64,000 nt of DNA from positions 200,247 to 264,246 of the forward strand of contig JAJYIT010000001.1 in assembly GCA_021789975.1 (NCBI GenBank). The letters are read 5' to 3'. The stretch's first letter is position 1. Every line of letters begins with the position of its first letter. The position numbers and the translations under genes are program-made. The notes below the pieces were generated by a model, which saw only the letters and a program-made list of their open reading frames with translations, was not told the origin of the DNA and made no database searches. This stretch comes from Bacteroidota bacterium. GTDB lineage: Bacteria; Bacteroidota; Ignavibacteria; Kryptoniales; JAKASW01. This document shows positions 1 to 8,234 of this stretch, piece after piece.

Positions 1-1508
1 AGGCGCTTGGCGCCGCTGCCGGAATAATCAAGTATGAATCACGAGCGAGCTCGGTAGAGTTCTTCGCGTATGATCAGCCCAACGGAAAACTGGTCTTCAG
101 ATATGCGATCCCGGAAGGGATACCGACAGCTTCCGGCCCGTTCCTCGAAGCACTCGGGCAGCAATTTGGGATCGAGTCTGTTGCAAGAAGAAGCTACTCG
201 TTGGCACAGGAAGTCTTCGGACACAGACGCGTACTCCTGATGCTCCCTGTATCTGCAGGGGATTCCCTTATCGGACTTCTGTTGTTAGCCTTTCCGTCGG
301 CTCCCTTGAGAGAGAGTTCGGTGTCAGACTTGCAGGATGAGAACCTTGATATTCTTCTGGCCATGGCGGATCAACTCGGATATGGTCTGAAGAGATTCCT
401 TCTCGAAGAAGAAGTGACTTCGAAAGCTCATTATATATCAATTCTTACCGACAACTCCGCCGATGCGATAATCGGGCTCGACGTTCAGGGCATGATAGTT
501 TCCTGGAACAAAGGGGGAGCCCTTCTATTTGGGTATCAGGCTGGTGAAGTGCTTGGCCAGCCGTTTTCTGTCCTACTACCGCAAGAAAAGAGACTTATAG
601 GGGACGATGAAGTCATTCTCAAGAGAATTAAGGACGAGGGAATACTTCGAAATTTCGAGCTGGACGCTTCCACAATGTCGGACCAAAGGATAATAGTGAG
701 TTTGACAGGCAGTGTCCTGAGAGACGAACAGGGTACTTTTATCGGCACGGCTTTGATAATGCGTGACGTCACGCAGATAAAGCAGTACGAGATGGAATTG
801 CGCCAGACCGAGAAGCTTTCGTTCATAGGTCAGATCTCTGCCGGGATCGCACATGAGATCGGAACGCCTCTCAATATCATACTCGGTAATGCCGAGTATC
901 TTATGATGGATTTGAAAGCGGGCGAAAAATACTACGACGAGCTGAAGATGATTATCGGCGAGACAAATATGATCGCGAGGCTCATTCAACAGTTGCTCGA
1001 TTTCGCCAGACCGAAAAAAATGAGGTCCAGAACTGTTATACTCAATACTGAGATAGAAAACGTCCTTCAGTTGTTGAAGAATCAGATAGAGAAGTCCTCT
1101 GTAAAGTTGCAGCTCGATCTCGAAGAAAATCTCTCTCCCGTATTCGGTGACGCTGCTCAACTTCAGGAAGTTTTCGTAAATTTAATAGTAAACGCAATCC
1201 ACTCTATGGAAAAGGGAGGGCGGTTGACGATTTCAACCGCGGAGAAGAAGTCGCGTGACGAAGATGCTATTGAAGTAACGATAGCAGATACAGGATGTGG
1301 AATTCCTGAAGACAATCTTCAGAAAATTTTCAACCCCTTTTTCACTACGAAGGAGGTCGGCAAAGGAACCGGACTTGGTCTGGCGATCACCCAGCGAATT
1401 GTGCAGGACCATAAGGGTGCCATATCGGTGGAAAGCGTTCTGAACGAAGGAACGACCTTTAAGCTCAGCTTTCCCGCCAACACGGGCAAAACTGTCGCCG
1501 TAAGCTAA
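1..1508 (+). CDS. PAS-domain sensor histidine kinase, 5' end outside window
   Basis: The frame of position 3 is open from the window edge to the TAA at 1506-1508, so the start is missing. The visible part begins with a GAF-like segment (to about 420), then a PAS domain (about 435-780). Next comes a HisKA dimerisation helix with the phospho-acceptor His in AHEIGTPLN (His codon 852-854). The HATPase domain follows, with N-box VNLIVNAIHSM, G1 DTGCGIP and G2 [10 protein letters not shown]. The protein is a NtrB/FlgS-like kinase without visible membrane segments in this part. It lies 230 bp before a sigma54-dependent regulator on the same strand, its probable partner. A role in flagellar gene control is inferred from position only. 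Confidence 0.9.
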   Translation, partial: ALGAAAGIIKYESRASSVEFFAYDQPNGKLVFRYAIPEGIPTASGPFLEALGQQFGIESVARRSYSLAQEVFGHRRVLLMLPVSAGDSLIGLLLLAFPSAPLRESSVSDLQDENLDILLAMADQLGYGLKRFLLEEEVTSKAHYISILTDNSADAIIGLDVQGMIVSWNKGGALLFGYQAGEVLGQPFSVLLPQEKRLIGDDEVILKRIKDEGILRNFELDASTMSDQRIIVSLTGSVLRDEQGTFIGTALIMRDVTQIKQYEMELRQTEKLSFIGQISAGIAHEIGTPLNIILGNAEYLMMDLKAGEKYYDELKMIIGETNMIARLIQQLLDFARPKKMRSRTVILNTEIENVLQLLKNQIEKSSVKLQLDLEENLSPVFGDAAQLQEVFVNLIVNAIHSMEKGGRLTISTAEKKSRDEDAIEVTIADTGCGIPEDNLQKIFNPFFTTKEVGKGTGLGLAITQRIVQDHKGAISVESVLNEGTTFKLSFPANTGKTVAVS

Positions 1509-1738
1509 GTGTGAAGATTTTAATGGGAGGTCTTTGAAGAGAGCAGGCGATAAATACGAGGCCGATCTCAACGCTCGGCATTCTTACTTCGATTGTGTGC
1601 GATGTGTGTCGCGGAAATCCGGGTTGGACGCAATCAAGTTTGCTTCTTCTGATCGCAACAGTATCGGTTTAAATAGAACCCGGCGGTGCCCCGACGTATT
1701 TCCGGGGTCACGAATTCTTGGACTAATCCAGTAAGAAT

Positions 1739-3103
1739 ATGAGAGCTGACATTTCAATCTTGGCAGTAGACGATGACGTCAACATGCTGGCTATGTTGGA
1801 GAAATTTCTGAGGAGAGCCGGCTACACTATTGAGACCACCCCTGACAGTATCAAGGCGATGTCACTGGTGGAAGACAAGAACTATGACATCGTGATTACA
1901 GATATCCAGATGCCGCGGGCCTCCGGGATGGATTTGCTGAAGCGAGTCCGGGACCTTCAGAAGGATACTATGGTTGTGATGATAACTGCCTTCGGCTCAG
2001 TCGATTCTGCCGTGAGTGCAATGAAGGCCGGAGCATACGACTACGTAAGCAAGCCCTTCAACATCGATGAAATCCTCGCATTACTTGAGCGTGCAACACA
2101 GCAGAGGAGACTTCAAAGAGAGGTCGAGATACTTCGTCAGGAGGTAGAGCAGAAGTATTCATTCTCCAATATTATCGGCAAAAGCAAGTCGATGCAGGAT
2201 ATTTTCTCCCTGATTCAGCGAATATCTCATGCCCGCAGCAATGTTCTCATAACGGGTCGAAGCGGAACCGGCAAAGAGCTCATAGCAAAGGCAATACATT
2301 ATAATAGTGATCGAAAGTCCCTTCCTTTTGTCACCGTGAATTGCAGTGCCATCCCGGAGAGTCTCCTTGAAAGCGAGCTCTTCGGACATGAAAAAGGAGC
2401 GTTCACAGGAGCAATTACATCCAGACGCGGATTGTTTGAGACAGCGAACAACGGCACACTTTTTCTCGATGAGATCGGCGACATGCCGCTCGGCTCACAG
2501 GCAAAACTCCTCCGCGTTGTCGAAACCGGGGAGGTAAGGCCAGTCGGGAGCGATGAGATAAAGAAAGTGGATGTGAGGATAATTGCGGCCACCCACCGCG
2601 ACCTCAAAGAGCTTATCAAACATGATCAGTTCAGGGAAGATCTGTTCTACAGACTGAATGTCATTTCTATTCATGTCCCCGACCTGAAAGACAGAACTGA
2701 GGACATTCAAATAGTCACCGATCACTTCCTGAAGAAATACGGGGAGCAATTCGGGAAGTCCAACATCCAGATGTCACGGGAGGCCATGGCTTGCCTGTTG
2801 CGATATACGTGGCCGGGAAATGTTCGAGAGCTTGAAAATGTGATAGAGAGAAGTATTGCTCTATCAAACGGCGATATCATAGACTGCAAAGACCTGCCGG
2901 AGCATCTCTTCCAAATGAAATCTGCTGACCTTATAGACGACCTTGCCAGCGATAACATGCCGCTATCTGAGGTGGAGAAACGGTACATTGTCAAGATACT
3001 TCAACGAACCAACTGGCACCAGTCAAAGGCCGCGCAGATACTCGGCATAGATAGAAAAACTCTTTACAGGAAGATCAAAGAGTACAACCTGATACAAAGC
3101 TGA
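1739..3103 (+). CDS. NtrC-family sigma54-dependent response regulator (FlgR/FleR-like)
   Basis: The 454-residue protein has the three classic parts. A receiver domain (1-120) carries DDD at 11-13, Asp55 as phospho-acceptor and a KPF lysine. An AAA+ sigma54-interaction domain (about 145-385) carries Walker A GRSGTGKE and the GAFTGA loop that contacts sigma54. A Fis-type helix-turn-helix ends the protein (SKAAQILGIDRKTLYRK). It should remodel RNA polymerase-sigma54 at -24/-12 promoters after phosphorylation, presumably by the kinase just upstream. Sigma54-like sites ahead of the chemotaxis operon, flgB and fliL support a flagellar regulator. That assignment is inference; the family call is firm. 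A 5-bp GC hairpin (1689-1707) lies in the spacer before the start. Confidence 0.92.
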   Translation: MRADISILAVDDDVNMLAMLEKFLRRAGYTIETTPDSIKAMSLVEDKNYDIVITDIQMPRASGMDLLKRVRDLQKDTMVVMITAFGSVDSAVSAMKAGAYDYVSKPFNIDEILALLERATQQRRLQREVEILRQEVEQKYSFSNIIGKSKSMQDIFSLIQRISHARSNVLITGRSGTGKELIAKAIHYNSDRKSLPFVTVNCSAIPESLLESELFGHEKGAFTGAITSRRGLFETANNGTLFLDEIGDMPLGSQAKLLRVVETGEVRPVGSDEIKKVDVRIIAATHRDLKELIKHDQFREDLFYRLNVISIHVPDLKDRTEDIQIVTDHFLKKYGEQFGKSNIQMSREAMACLLRYTWPGNVRELENVIERSIALSNGDIIDCKDLPEHLFQMKSADLIDDLASDNMPLSEVEKRYIVKILQRTNWHQSKAAQILGIDRKTLYRKIKEYNLIQS

Positions 3104-3343
3104 TGTAAAGCCCCTTTCGCGTCGACCACGGGGTCTCGAAGACATTTTCGCAGATTCTGCAATTGACATTCACTGTGAAATTTCCGACATTCTTCTGGAC
3201 GAAGAAGTTGCGTGAGAGCGTTTCGACTCGTGACTTCCGTTGCGTTGAAGCCCGGTTGATACCGGCGTTGCTGGCTGAAACGACGAAGCGCTGCTGATGT
3301 CGAGAGCAATGAGTAGTTTGGTATCAGAAAGGGAGGAAGTTCG

Positions 3344-3703
3344 ATGGAAGCGAATGATTTGTTGAGCATTCGATATGAGATCTTCTCTCAGATACGCGAG
3401 ATCTTATCTGACAGGTATGGGGAATCATTTCCTGACTCTATCGTGAAAAGTGGTATGGGCGCCGACATGGCCGCCAAAGTAATAAACCGTTACCAGTCCT
3501 TCAGGGCGGATGAAGATCTGCTCGATTTATTGAATGCTCTAAAGTCTGTGTTTGAGGGAAAGTATGGCAATTGCCTCCTCTGTCACTCCGAAATAGCATT
3601 CGAAAAGCTGCACCGGAATCCGTTGACAAAGTTTTGTGATGGGTGTGAGAAATCCCTCAGCCCGATGTATTCTCAGAAAGTCACAGAACTTCACAGCCTT
3701 TAG
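3344..3703 (+). CDS. DksA/TraR-like C4 zinc-finger protein
   Basis: This 119-residue protein has a helical first half and a zinc finger with Cys77, Cys80, Cys98 and Cys101. The spacing C-x2-C-x17-C-x2-C is exactly that of DksA/TraR proteins. The coiled-coil tip acidic pair of true DksA is not evident, so it may be a DksA-like factor rather than a ppGpp cofactor. The start is supported by a GGGAGGAAG ribosome-binding site. It stands alone between the two-component genes and the convergent chemotaxis operon. It could bind RNA polymerase near its secondary channel, as the family does; its target is unknown. Confidence 0.75.
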   Translation: MEANDLLSIRYEIFSQIREILSDRYGESFPDSIVKSGMGADMAAKVINRYQSFRADEDLLDLLNALKSVFEGKYGNCLLCHSEIAFEKLHRNPLTKFCDGCEKSLSPMYSQKVTELHSL

Positions 3704-3748
3704 TGAACCCGAGTTGGTTGTAAACGGCAGCGAGCGAGCGGCCTTGGC

Positions 3749-4795
3749 TCAGTCCTGTAGTTGACTGATGCGGACGGCTTCATTGAGGGTGGACGCCAGA
3801 TCCTCCAGCGGTACGACTGCGTCAGCTAAATCTGCCTCTACAACAGATCGCGGCATACCATAGATGACACACGACTCTTCGTCCTGAGCAATAACCTTTC
3901 CGCCGGCATTCCTTATTGCTCTTGCTCCTTTCAGTCCGTCTCTTCCCATACCGGTCATTACCACCGCAATTAATTCAGGACCGAAAGCTTCAAGTGCAGA
4001 TTCGAACATCACGTCCACCGAAGGCCGGTGAAGAGTGCCGGACGGGTCCACGGCTACTCTTGTTTTGATCACTGTCCCGTCGTTTCTAAACTTCAGATGA
4101 AATCCGCCTGGGGCGATGAATACGTTCCCCTTTGTGACATCCATTCCATCCGTGGCTTCCTGGACTTTTAGTTTGCTAATCGAACCCAATCTCTCCGCAA
4201 GGGATTTCGTAAAATGCGGCGGCATGTGCTGGACGATTGCTACCGGGACAGGGAAGTCTTCAGGAAACATCGGTATTACTTTCTGAAGAGAGAACGGGCC
4301 GCCTGTGGAAATTCCAATCACTATCAACCTTGTCCCCGGTGATGTCAACCTTGCCGGGCTCAGTCGGCGCGGACTATAAGAGATGGCCGACTTCCTGAAT
4401 AAACGTGATCTCGATCTGGCGATCGCCTTTACTTTGGTAATTAGCTCTTCCCTGATCTTGGTTATGTCCAATGAGATGTAGGAAAGTTGTTTCGGTATGA
4501 AGTCTACTGCCCCTGCTGCCATGGCCTCGACAGTTGCTGCAGCCCCGTCGACCGTCAAAGAACTTACCATGAGAACGGGCAGAGGTGTCTCACCCATAAT
4601 ACTTTTCAGCGCGGTTATACCGTCCATTCTGGGCATTTCCACGTCCAGAGTGACGAGATCTGGCTTGAGATTCCTGGTCTTTTCAATTGCTTCCAGTCCA
4701 TCCCGTGCCGTTCCGATTACCTTGATCTCCGCGTCGCTCTCCAGCATCATGGATAATGCTTTTCTCATGAATGCGGAGTCATCCACTATCAGCAC
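3749..4795 (-). CDS. cheB: Protein-glutamate methylesterase CheB
   Basis: CheB removes methyl groups from chemoreceptor glutamates when phosphorylated by CheA, giving adaptation. An N-terminal receiver domain (DDS near the start, phospho-acceptor Asp51 in TLDVEMP) is joined to the methylesterase domain. That domain carries the catalytic triad motifs: Ser in GISTGGP, His in VQHMPPHF and Asp in GMGRDGLKG. It is the last gene of the minus-strand chemotaxis operon. The GTG at 4795 begins MLIVDD. An in-frame CTG at 4807 would give the more usual start MPVRVLIVDD and abut the cheA stop at 4809, so the true start may be 12 bases upstream. Confidence 0.95.
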   Translation of the reverse strand: MLIVDDSAFMRKALSMMLESDAEIKVIGTARDGLEAIEKTRNLKPDLVTLDVEMPRMDGITALKSIMGETPLPVLMVSSLTVDGAAATVEAMAAGAVDFIPKQLSYISLDITKIREELITKVKAIARSRSRLFRKSAISYSPRRLSPARLTSPGTRLIVIGISTGGPFSLQKVIPMFPEDFPVPVAIVQHMPPHFTKSLAERLGSISKLKVQEATDGMDVTKGNVFIAPGGFHLKFRNDGTVIKTRVAVDPSGTLHRPSVDVMFESALEAFGPELIAVVMTGMGRDGLKGARAIRNAGGKVIAQDEESCVIYGMPRSVVEADLADAVVPLEDLASTLNEAVRISQLQD

Positions 4796-4808
4796 CCTGA
4801 CAGGCAGC

Positions 4809-6497
4809 TCACGCCTCGGCTTCTTCTGTAAGGAGCGTGCTCGCCTCTGCCTTCTTCTGAGCCAGGCCGAGAAGTTCTCCGGTGTCTAGGATCATGATGA
4901 CTCTTCCGTCGCCGAGAATAGTTGAACCGGCAATTCCGGGTATGTTTCTCAGATATGCCCCCAACGGTTTTATGACAATTTCTTTTTGACCGATCAACCG
5001 ATCAACAACGATGCCAAATCTGTGATTCGCCACGCCCACTACTACGGTATAGAAGATGCGTCCGTTCTCTTCCGGTCTTGGAACATCAAGGATATCCGAA
5101 ATATGCACCAACGGAAGTATCGTCTCCCGCAACCTTATAACTTCACGTCCATGTACAGTGGAGATAACATTTTTCGCCGTATGGACCACTTCGAGTACGG
5201 AGCCGAGAGGAATGGCGAATGATTCTGAGCCGACGCTAACTAGTAATCCTTGGATTATGGCAAGGGTCAGCGGGAGCTTCAGAGTTAGTGTGGTTCCTTT
5301 TCCGACGGCCGACTCAATTGAAATAATCCCGTTAAGCTTCGTGATGTTTGTCCTGACAACATCCATCCCGACACCTCTTCCGGACACGCTGCTGACTGTT
5401 TGCGCAGTGCTGAATCCAGGCACAAAGATGAGATTGTATGCCTCTTCAGTTTTCATCTCGCGAGCTTCTTCCGCCGTAATAAGACCCTTTTCCACTCCTT
5501 TTTGCCTCAGCTTCTCAGGATCCATTCCGGCACCGTCGTCGCTGACCTGGATTATAACATGGTTGCCCTCGTGACCGGCCGAAAGGTGGATTGTGCCGCG
5601 GCGCGGTTTGCCGAGCTTCTCCCTTACTTCGAGGATTTCGATACCGTGGTCCGATGCGTTTCGTATAAGGTGTACAAGTGGGTCGCTGATTTCCTCAATT
5701 ATGGATTTATCCAGCTCTGTTTCCTCCCCCTCTATTACCAGGTCAATTTCCTTTTTGAACTCTCTTGCGATGTCACGAACCATTCGAGGAAACCTGTTGA
5801 AGACTCTTCCTATCTGAATCATTCGAGTTTTCATTACGGCCGCCTGGAGTTCCGTGGTTATGAAATCGATCTGTGAGCTTGTTTCACCAAGCTGAGTTCT
5901 GATGGAATCGATGTCGCCGGTGTCCTTTGCGGACGAAGCGATTTGAGACAAACGGTTTCTTCCAAGCACAAGCTCGCCGACCAGATTCATCAGTTGGTCG
6001 AGCCTGCCGACATCCACGCGTATCGTGGTATCTGTCAACTTCTCAACCTTCTTCGGCTCCTCGCTCCGGGGAACGGCGGAACCTTCATTTTGATTACCGG
6101 TTGAAATAGCTCGGAGCTTCTTTATGGTAGGGTCAAGGTCGATCTCCTTTAAGCTTCTTTCAACGACTTGGATGAGAAGTGTCTTCATTAGGTCAAATGC
6201 TTCCAGCATAACATCGAGCATTGGCGGGTGAAACTTGATCTCTCCTCGCCGGAGCTTGTTCAACACATCTTCGAAGCTGTGCGCTATCGTGGTCATTTGC
6301 TCAAAGCTCAGGAAACCTGATGTACCTTTGACGGTGTGGACTCCTCGGAATATGGAGTTAATCAGTTCCTGATCATGGGGTCTCTTTTCAAGCTGCAAAA
6401 TTTCATTGTCCAGCTTCTCGAAGACTTCTTTGGTTTCGACGACGAAGCTATCGACGATTTCGCGCATGTCTTCAGCAAACATCGGATGTTCGGTCAT
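4809..6497 (-). CDS. cheA: Chemotaxis histidine kinase CheA (no P2 domain)
   Basis: CheA autophosphorylates under receptor control and passes phosphate to CheY and CheB. The 562 residues hold an Hpt domain (P1) with His54 in VHTVKGTSGF. A short linker of about 40 residues follows, then the P3 dimerisation helices (from about residue 155). The P4 kinase domain has N-box LIRNASDHG, G1 DDGAGMD and G2 GRGVGMDVV. A CheW-like P5 domain lies at the C-terminus. The usual CheY-binding P2 domain between P1 and P3 is absent; the linker is too short. The 141-bp gap to the upstream cheZ-like gene is unusual in this tight operon and holds the TGA-interrupted ORF described separately. Confidence 0.96.
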   Translation of the reverse strand: MTEHPMFAEDMREIVDSFVVETKEVFEKLDNEILQLEKRPHDQELINSIFRGVHTVKGTSGFLSFEQMTTIAHSFEDVLNKLRRGEIKFHPPMLDVMLEAFDLMKTLLIQVVERSLKEIDLDPTIKKLRAISTGNQNEGSAVPRSEEPKKVEKLTDTTIRVDVGRLDQLMNLVGELVLGRNRLSQIASSAKDTGDIDSIRTQLGETSSQIDFITTELQAAVMKTRMIQIGRVFNRFPRMVRDIAREFKKEIDLVIEGEETELDKSIIEEISDPLVHLIRNASDHGIEILEVREKLGKPRRGTIHLSAGHEGNHVIIQVSDDGAGMDPEKLRQKGVEKGLITAEEAREMKTEEAYNLIFVPGFSTAQTVSSVSGRGVGMDVVRTNITKLNGIISIESAVGKGTTLTLKLPLTLAIIQGLLVSVGSESFAIPLGSVLEVVHTAKNVISTVHGREVIRLRETILPLVHISDILDVPRPEENGRIFYTVVVGVANHRFGIVVDRLIGQKEIVIKPLGAYLRNIPGIAGSTILGDGRVIMILDTGELLGLAQKKAEASTLLTEEAEA

Positions 6498-6649
6498 GCG
6501 TCATGCTCCCAGCACATTTTGTTATCTTCCATTATCGACTTACTGTCCAACGTAGCTTCTCACGCATATATTTCTATTCTGTACACGGTGATGTCTTCCA
6601 CAGCTTCTGCGGCATCAGCATATCTTATCATGTATTTATTAGGTTCCAT
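6494..6649 (-). pseudogene. 51-codon ORF with one in-frame TGA bridging cheZ and cheA
   Basis: An ATG at 6649 overlaps the end of the cheZ-like gene (stop 6639-6641). The frame runs 29 codons (MEPNKYMIRYADAAEA...) to a TGA at 6560-6562. It then stays open in the same frame for 21 more codons to a TGA at 6494-6496 that overlaps the cheA ATG (6495-6497) as ATGA. Both ends thus fit the overlap style of the operon. It may be a small gene with a nonsense mutation, a 29-residue gene plus spacer, or chance. No homologue is recognised. TGA is a normal stop throughout the window and TGG codes Trp, so recoding is not indicated. Confidence 0.3.
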
Positions 6650-7475
6650 TTCCTTTGCGGAAAAGCCGATCGATCTCATCCTGAGCCGCCGGATCAGTCG
6701 GGACTTCGGTTTGGCTTGCGCGGGTAACCGATCCTGAACCTTCATTCCTGATGACTTCATCGGCGGTTCTCTGCCTTTTTCCCGATCTATCATAGACGGC
6801 AAACGGATCAAAAGTGGTTTCACCGGGCCGTTCTATCTCCTCTATCAGTTCAGCTCCTGAGATCTTAAACCTGTCGATCAAACTCGAAAGTCTTTCCTGG
6901 ATTGATTGTATGAGGTGATTTACAGAAGCGATCTGCTGGGCAGTGATGTCCTGCACCTGAAGCGAGATCATAATGTCGTTGGAGCTCCTGCGGATTTCTT
7001 TCAGGCTTTCATCGAGACCGCTGGCATTTGACCGCAGGGCGGAGAGGTGGGAGCGTTTTCTTTCTCTTAGCGCGTTGATTTCCGTAAGTACAGCTGTGTT
7101 GTTTGCACCCAATCCGGATCGCATTAAGTCGTAGATCTTGTCATCCAGGTTTTCAATATTGTTCAAATCGCTCAATGCCGTATCGAAATGCGCATCGATG
7201 CCGTCGAGCTTGGAAAGGACACCGTCAAGGCTGTCGAGAATTTCAGTTGTTGCCACCTCAGTTTCCTCGGTCACCTGCTTCAGTTGTGAGGAAGCCTTCG
7301 GCATGCGTCTCGTACTCTCATAAATTGAAAGGTTCATTTCTTCGAGAACGGGTACGATGTCGTTGACGAAGTAGAAAAGTTCCTCGAGGAAGGGAATTAC
7401 CCGCTGCCCGAAAATAAATAAAGCTCGGAGTTCGTTTATCTTGTCGAGGATTCCGCTGAGATTTTTCGATTCCAT
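6639..7475 (-). CDS. cheZ: CheZ-like CheY-P phosphatase with C-terminal CheY-docking tail
   Basis: The 278-residue, mostly helical protein lies between cheY and cheA. Its long helical hairpin contains SLQVQDITAQQI (residues 171-182). This matches the CheZ active-site segment, in which an Asp and a Gln four residues later (here Asp176 and Gln180) act on phospho-CheY. The C-terminus ends in AAQDEIDRLFRKGNG. It resembles both the CheZ C-terminal CheY-binding peptide and the FliM N-terminal peptide of this same window (LSQSEIDNLL). A long flexible linker (about 215-262) joins the two. It should therefore dephosphorylate CheY-P. Overall similarity to proteobacterial CheZ is low, so the name rests on these motifs and the context. 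Confidence 0.8.
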   Translation of the reverse strand: MESKNLSGILDKINELRALFIFGQRVIPFLEELFYFVNDIVPVLEEMNLSIYESTRRMPKASSQLKQVTEETEVATTEILDSLDGVLSKLDGIDAHFDTALSDLNNIENLDDKIYDLMRSGLGANNTAVLTEINALRERKRSHLSALRSNASGLDESLKEIRRSSNDIMISLQVQDITAQQIASVNHLIQSIQERLSSLIDRFKISGAELIEEIERPGETTFDPFAVYDRSGKRQRTADEVIRNEGSGSVTRASQTEVPTDPAAQDEIDRLFRKGNGT

Positions 7476-7482
7476 CCGTCCC

Positions 7483-7851
7483 TCAGAGTGTTTTAAGTAT
7501 TTGATCGATTTTTTCCTTAAGCACCTGCGGAGTGAACGGTTTGACGATATAGTTGTTCACTTTTGCATGAAGTGCTTCCATTACGTCTTCTTTCATTCCT
7601 CGCGTAGTCACCATCAGGATTGGCAGGTTACTAAATTGGTCGGTTGCCCTGACAGACTTGGTTAGCTCCAGCCCGCTCATATTCGGCATGTTCCAGTCTG
7701 TGATAATGAAATCTACATTCTCCACGTAAAGTTTCGCGACCGCATCTTTTCCGTCTTCTGCTTCCACTATGTCATCATAGCCGATGCCCTTCAGGGCGTT
7801 ATACACAATCCTTCGCATTGTCTGCGAGTCGTCAACGACGAGGAATTTCAT
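7483..7851 (-). CDS. cheY: Chemotaxis response regulator CheY
   Basis: A single receiver domain of 122 residues with Asp7/Asp8, phospho-acceptor Asp52 in TDWNMP, Thr in VTTRG and the conserved Lys in KPF. The WNMPNMSGLEL stretch is typical of motility CheY proteins that bind the FliM switch. It sits 7 bases upstream of the CheZ-like phosphatase gene, which supports its being the CheY that is dephosphorylated. CheA should phosphorylate it and it should act on the FliM/FliN switch encoded at 34008-35416. Confidence 0.93.
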   Translation of the reverse strand: MKFLVVDDSQTMRRIVYNALKGIGYDDIVEAEDGKDAVAKLYVENVDFIITDWNMPNMSGLELTKSVRATDQFSNLPILMVTTRGMKEDVMEALHAKVNNYIVKPFTPQVLKEKIDQILKTL

Positions 7852-7862
7852 TTATGCTCTCC

Positions 7863-8234
7863 TTAGTCTAAGTACTTTGCCAGTTCATATTGAAGACGCT
7901 TTTGGTCAAACGGTTTTACCAGGAATGAATTCGCCCCAAGCTTCATTCCGGTTTCAATGTCCTGTTTGCTGCTGAGGGAGGTAAGGATAATCACCGGCAC
8001 TTGCGAGTACTCTTTGTCTTCGCGCAGCGTCTTTAGAAATTCGAACCCATCCATGTTTGGCATGTTAAGGTCGGTGACCACAAGGTCCACTTTGTTCTGG
8101 GACAGCTTCTCCAGGGCTTCCATTCCGTCACGGACCGCAACTACGGTTACTCCCTGTGAGCGCAATGCGAAAGTCAGGAACTTTCTTATTGCCTCAGAGT
8201 CGTCTACTACCATTACTGATTTTGCCAACGTCAT
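7863..8234 (-). CDS. Second single-domain receiver protein (CheY-like)
   Basis: A 123-residue receiver domain with Asp11/Asp12, phospho-acceptor Asp55 in TDLNMPNMDG, a Thr in LTS and a KPF lysine. It starts directly after the cheR stop codon and precedes cheY by 11 bases. It lacks an output domain. It could be a second switch-binding CheY, a phosphate sink for CheA, or an adaptor. The sequence alone does not decide between these; the neighbouring protein has the more typical motility CheY signature. Confidence 0.88.
   Translation of the reverse strand: MTLAKSVMVVDDSEAIRKFLTFALRSQGVTVVAVRDGMEALEKLSQNKVDLVVTDLNMPNMDGFEFLKTLREDKEYSQVPVIILTSLSSKQDIETGMKLGANSFLVKPFDQKRLQYELAKYLD

Noticed and set aside
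1534-1734. 66-codon plus-strand ORF between the kinase and the NtrC-type gene
   Set aside because: Despite a GGGAGG before its TTG, the product is arginine/serine-rich without pattern and matches no family; probably chance.
3704-3748. Terminator between the convergent DksA-like and cheB genes
   Set aside because: Only a weak GAGC/GCTC pairing without a T-run; not convincing.
6560-6649. Selenocysteine or TGA recoding in the cheZ-cheA bridging ORF
   Set aside because: No hairpin of the needed type was evident, and TGA serves as a normal stop throughout the window.
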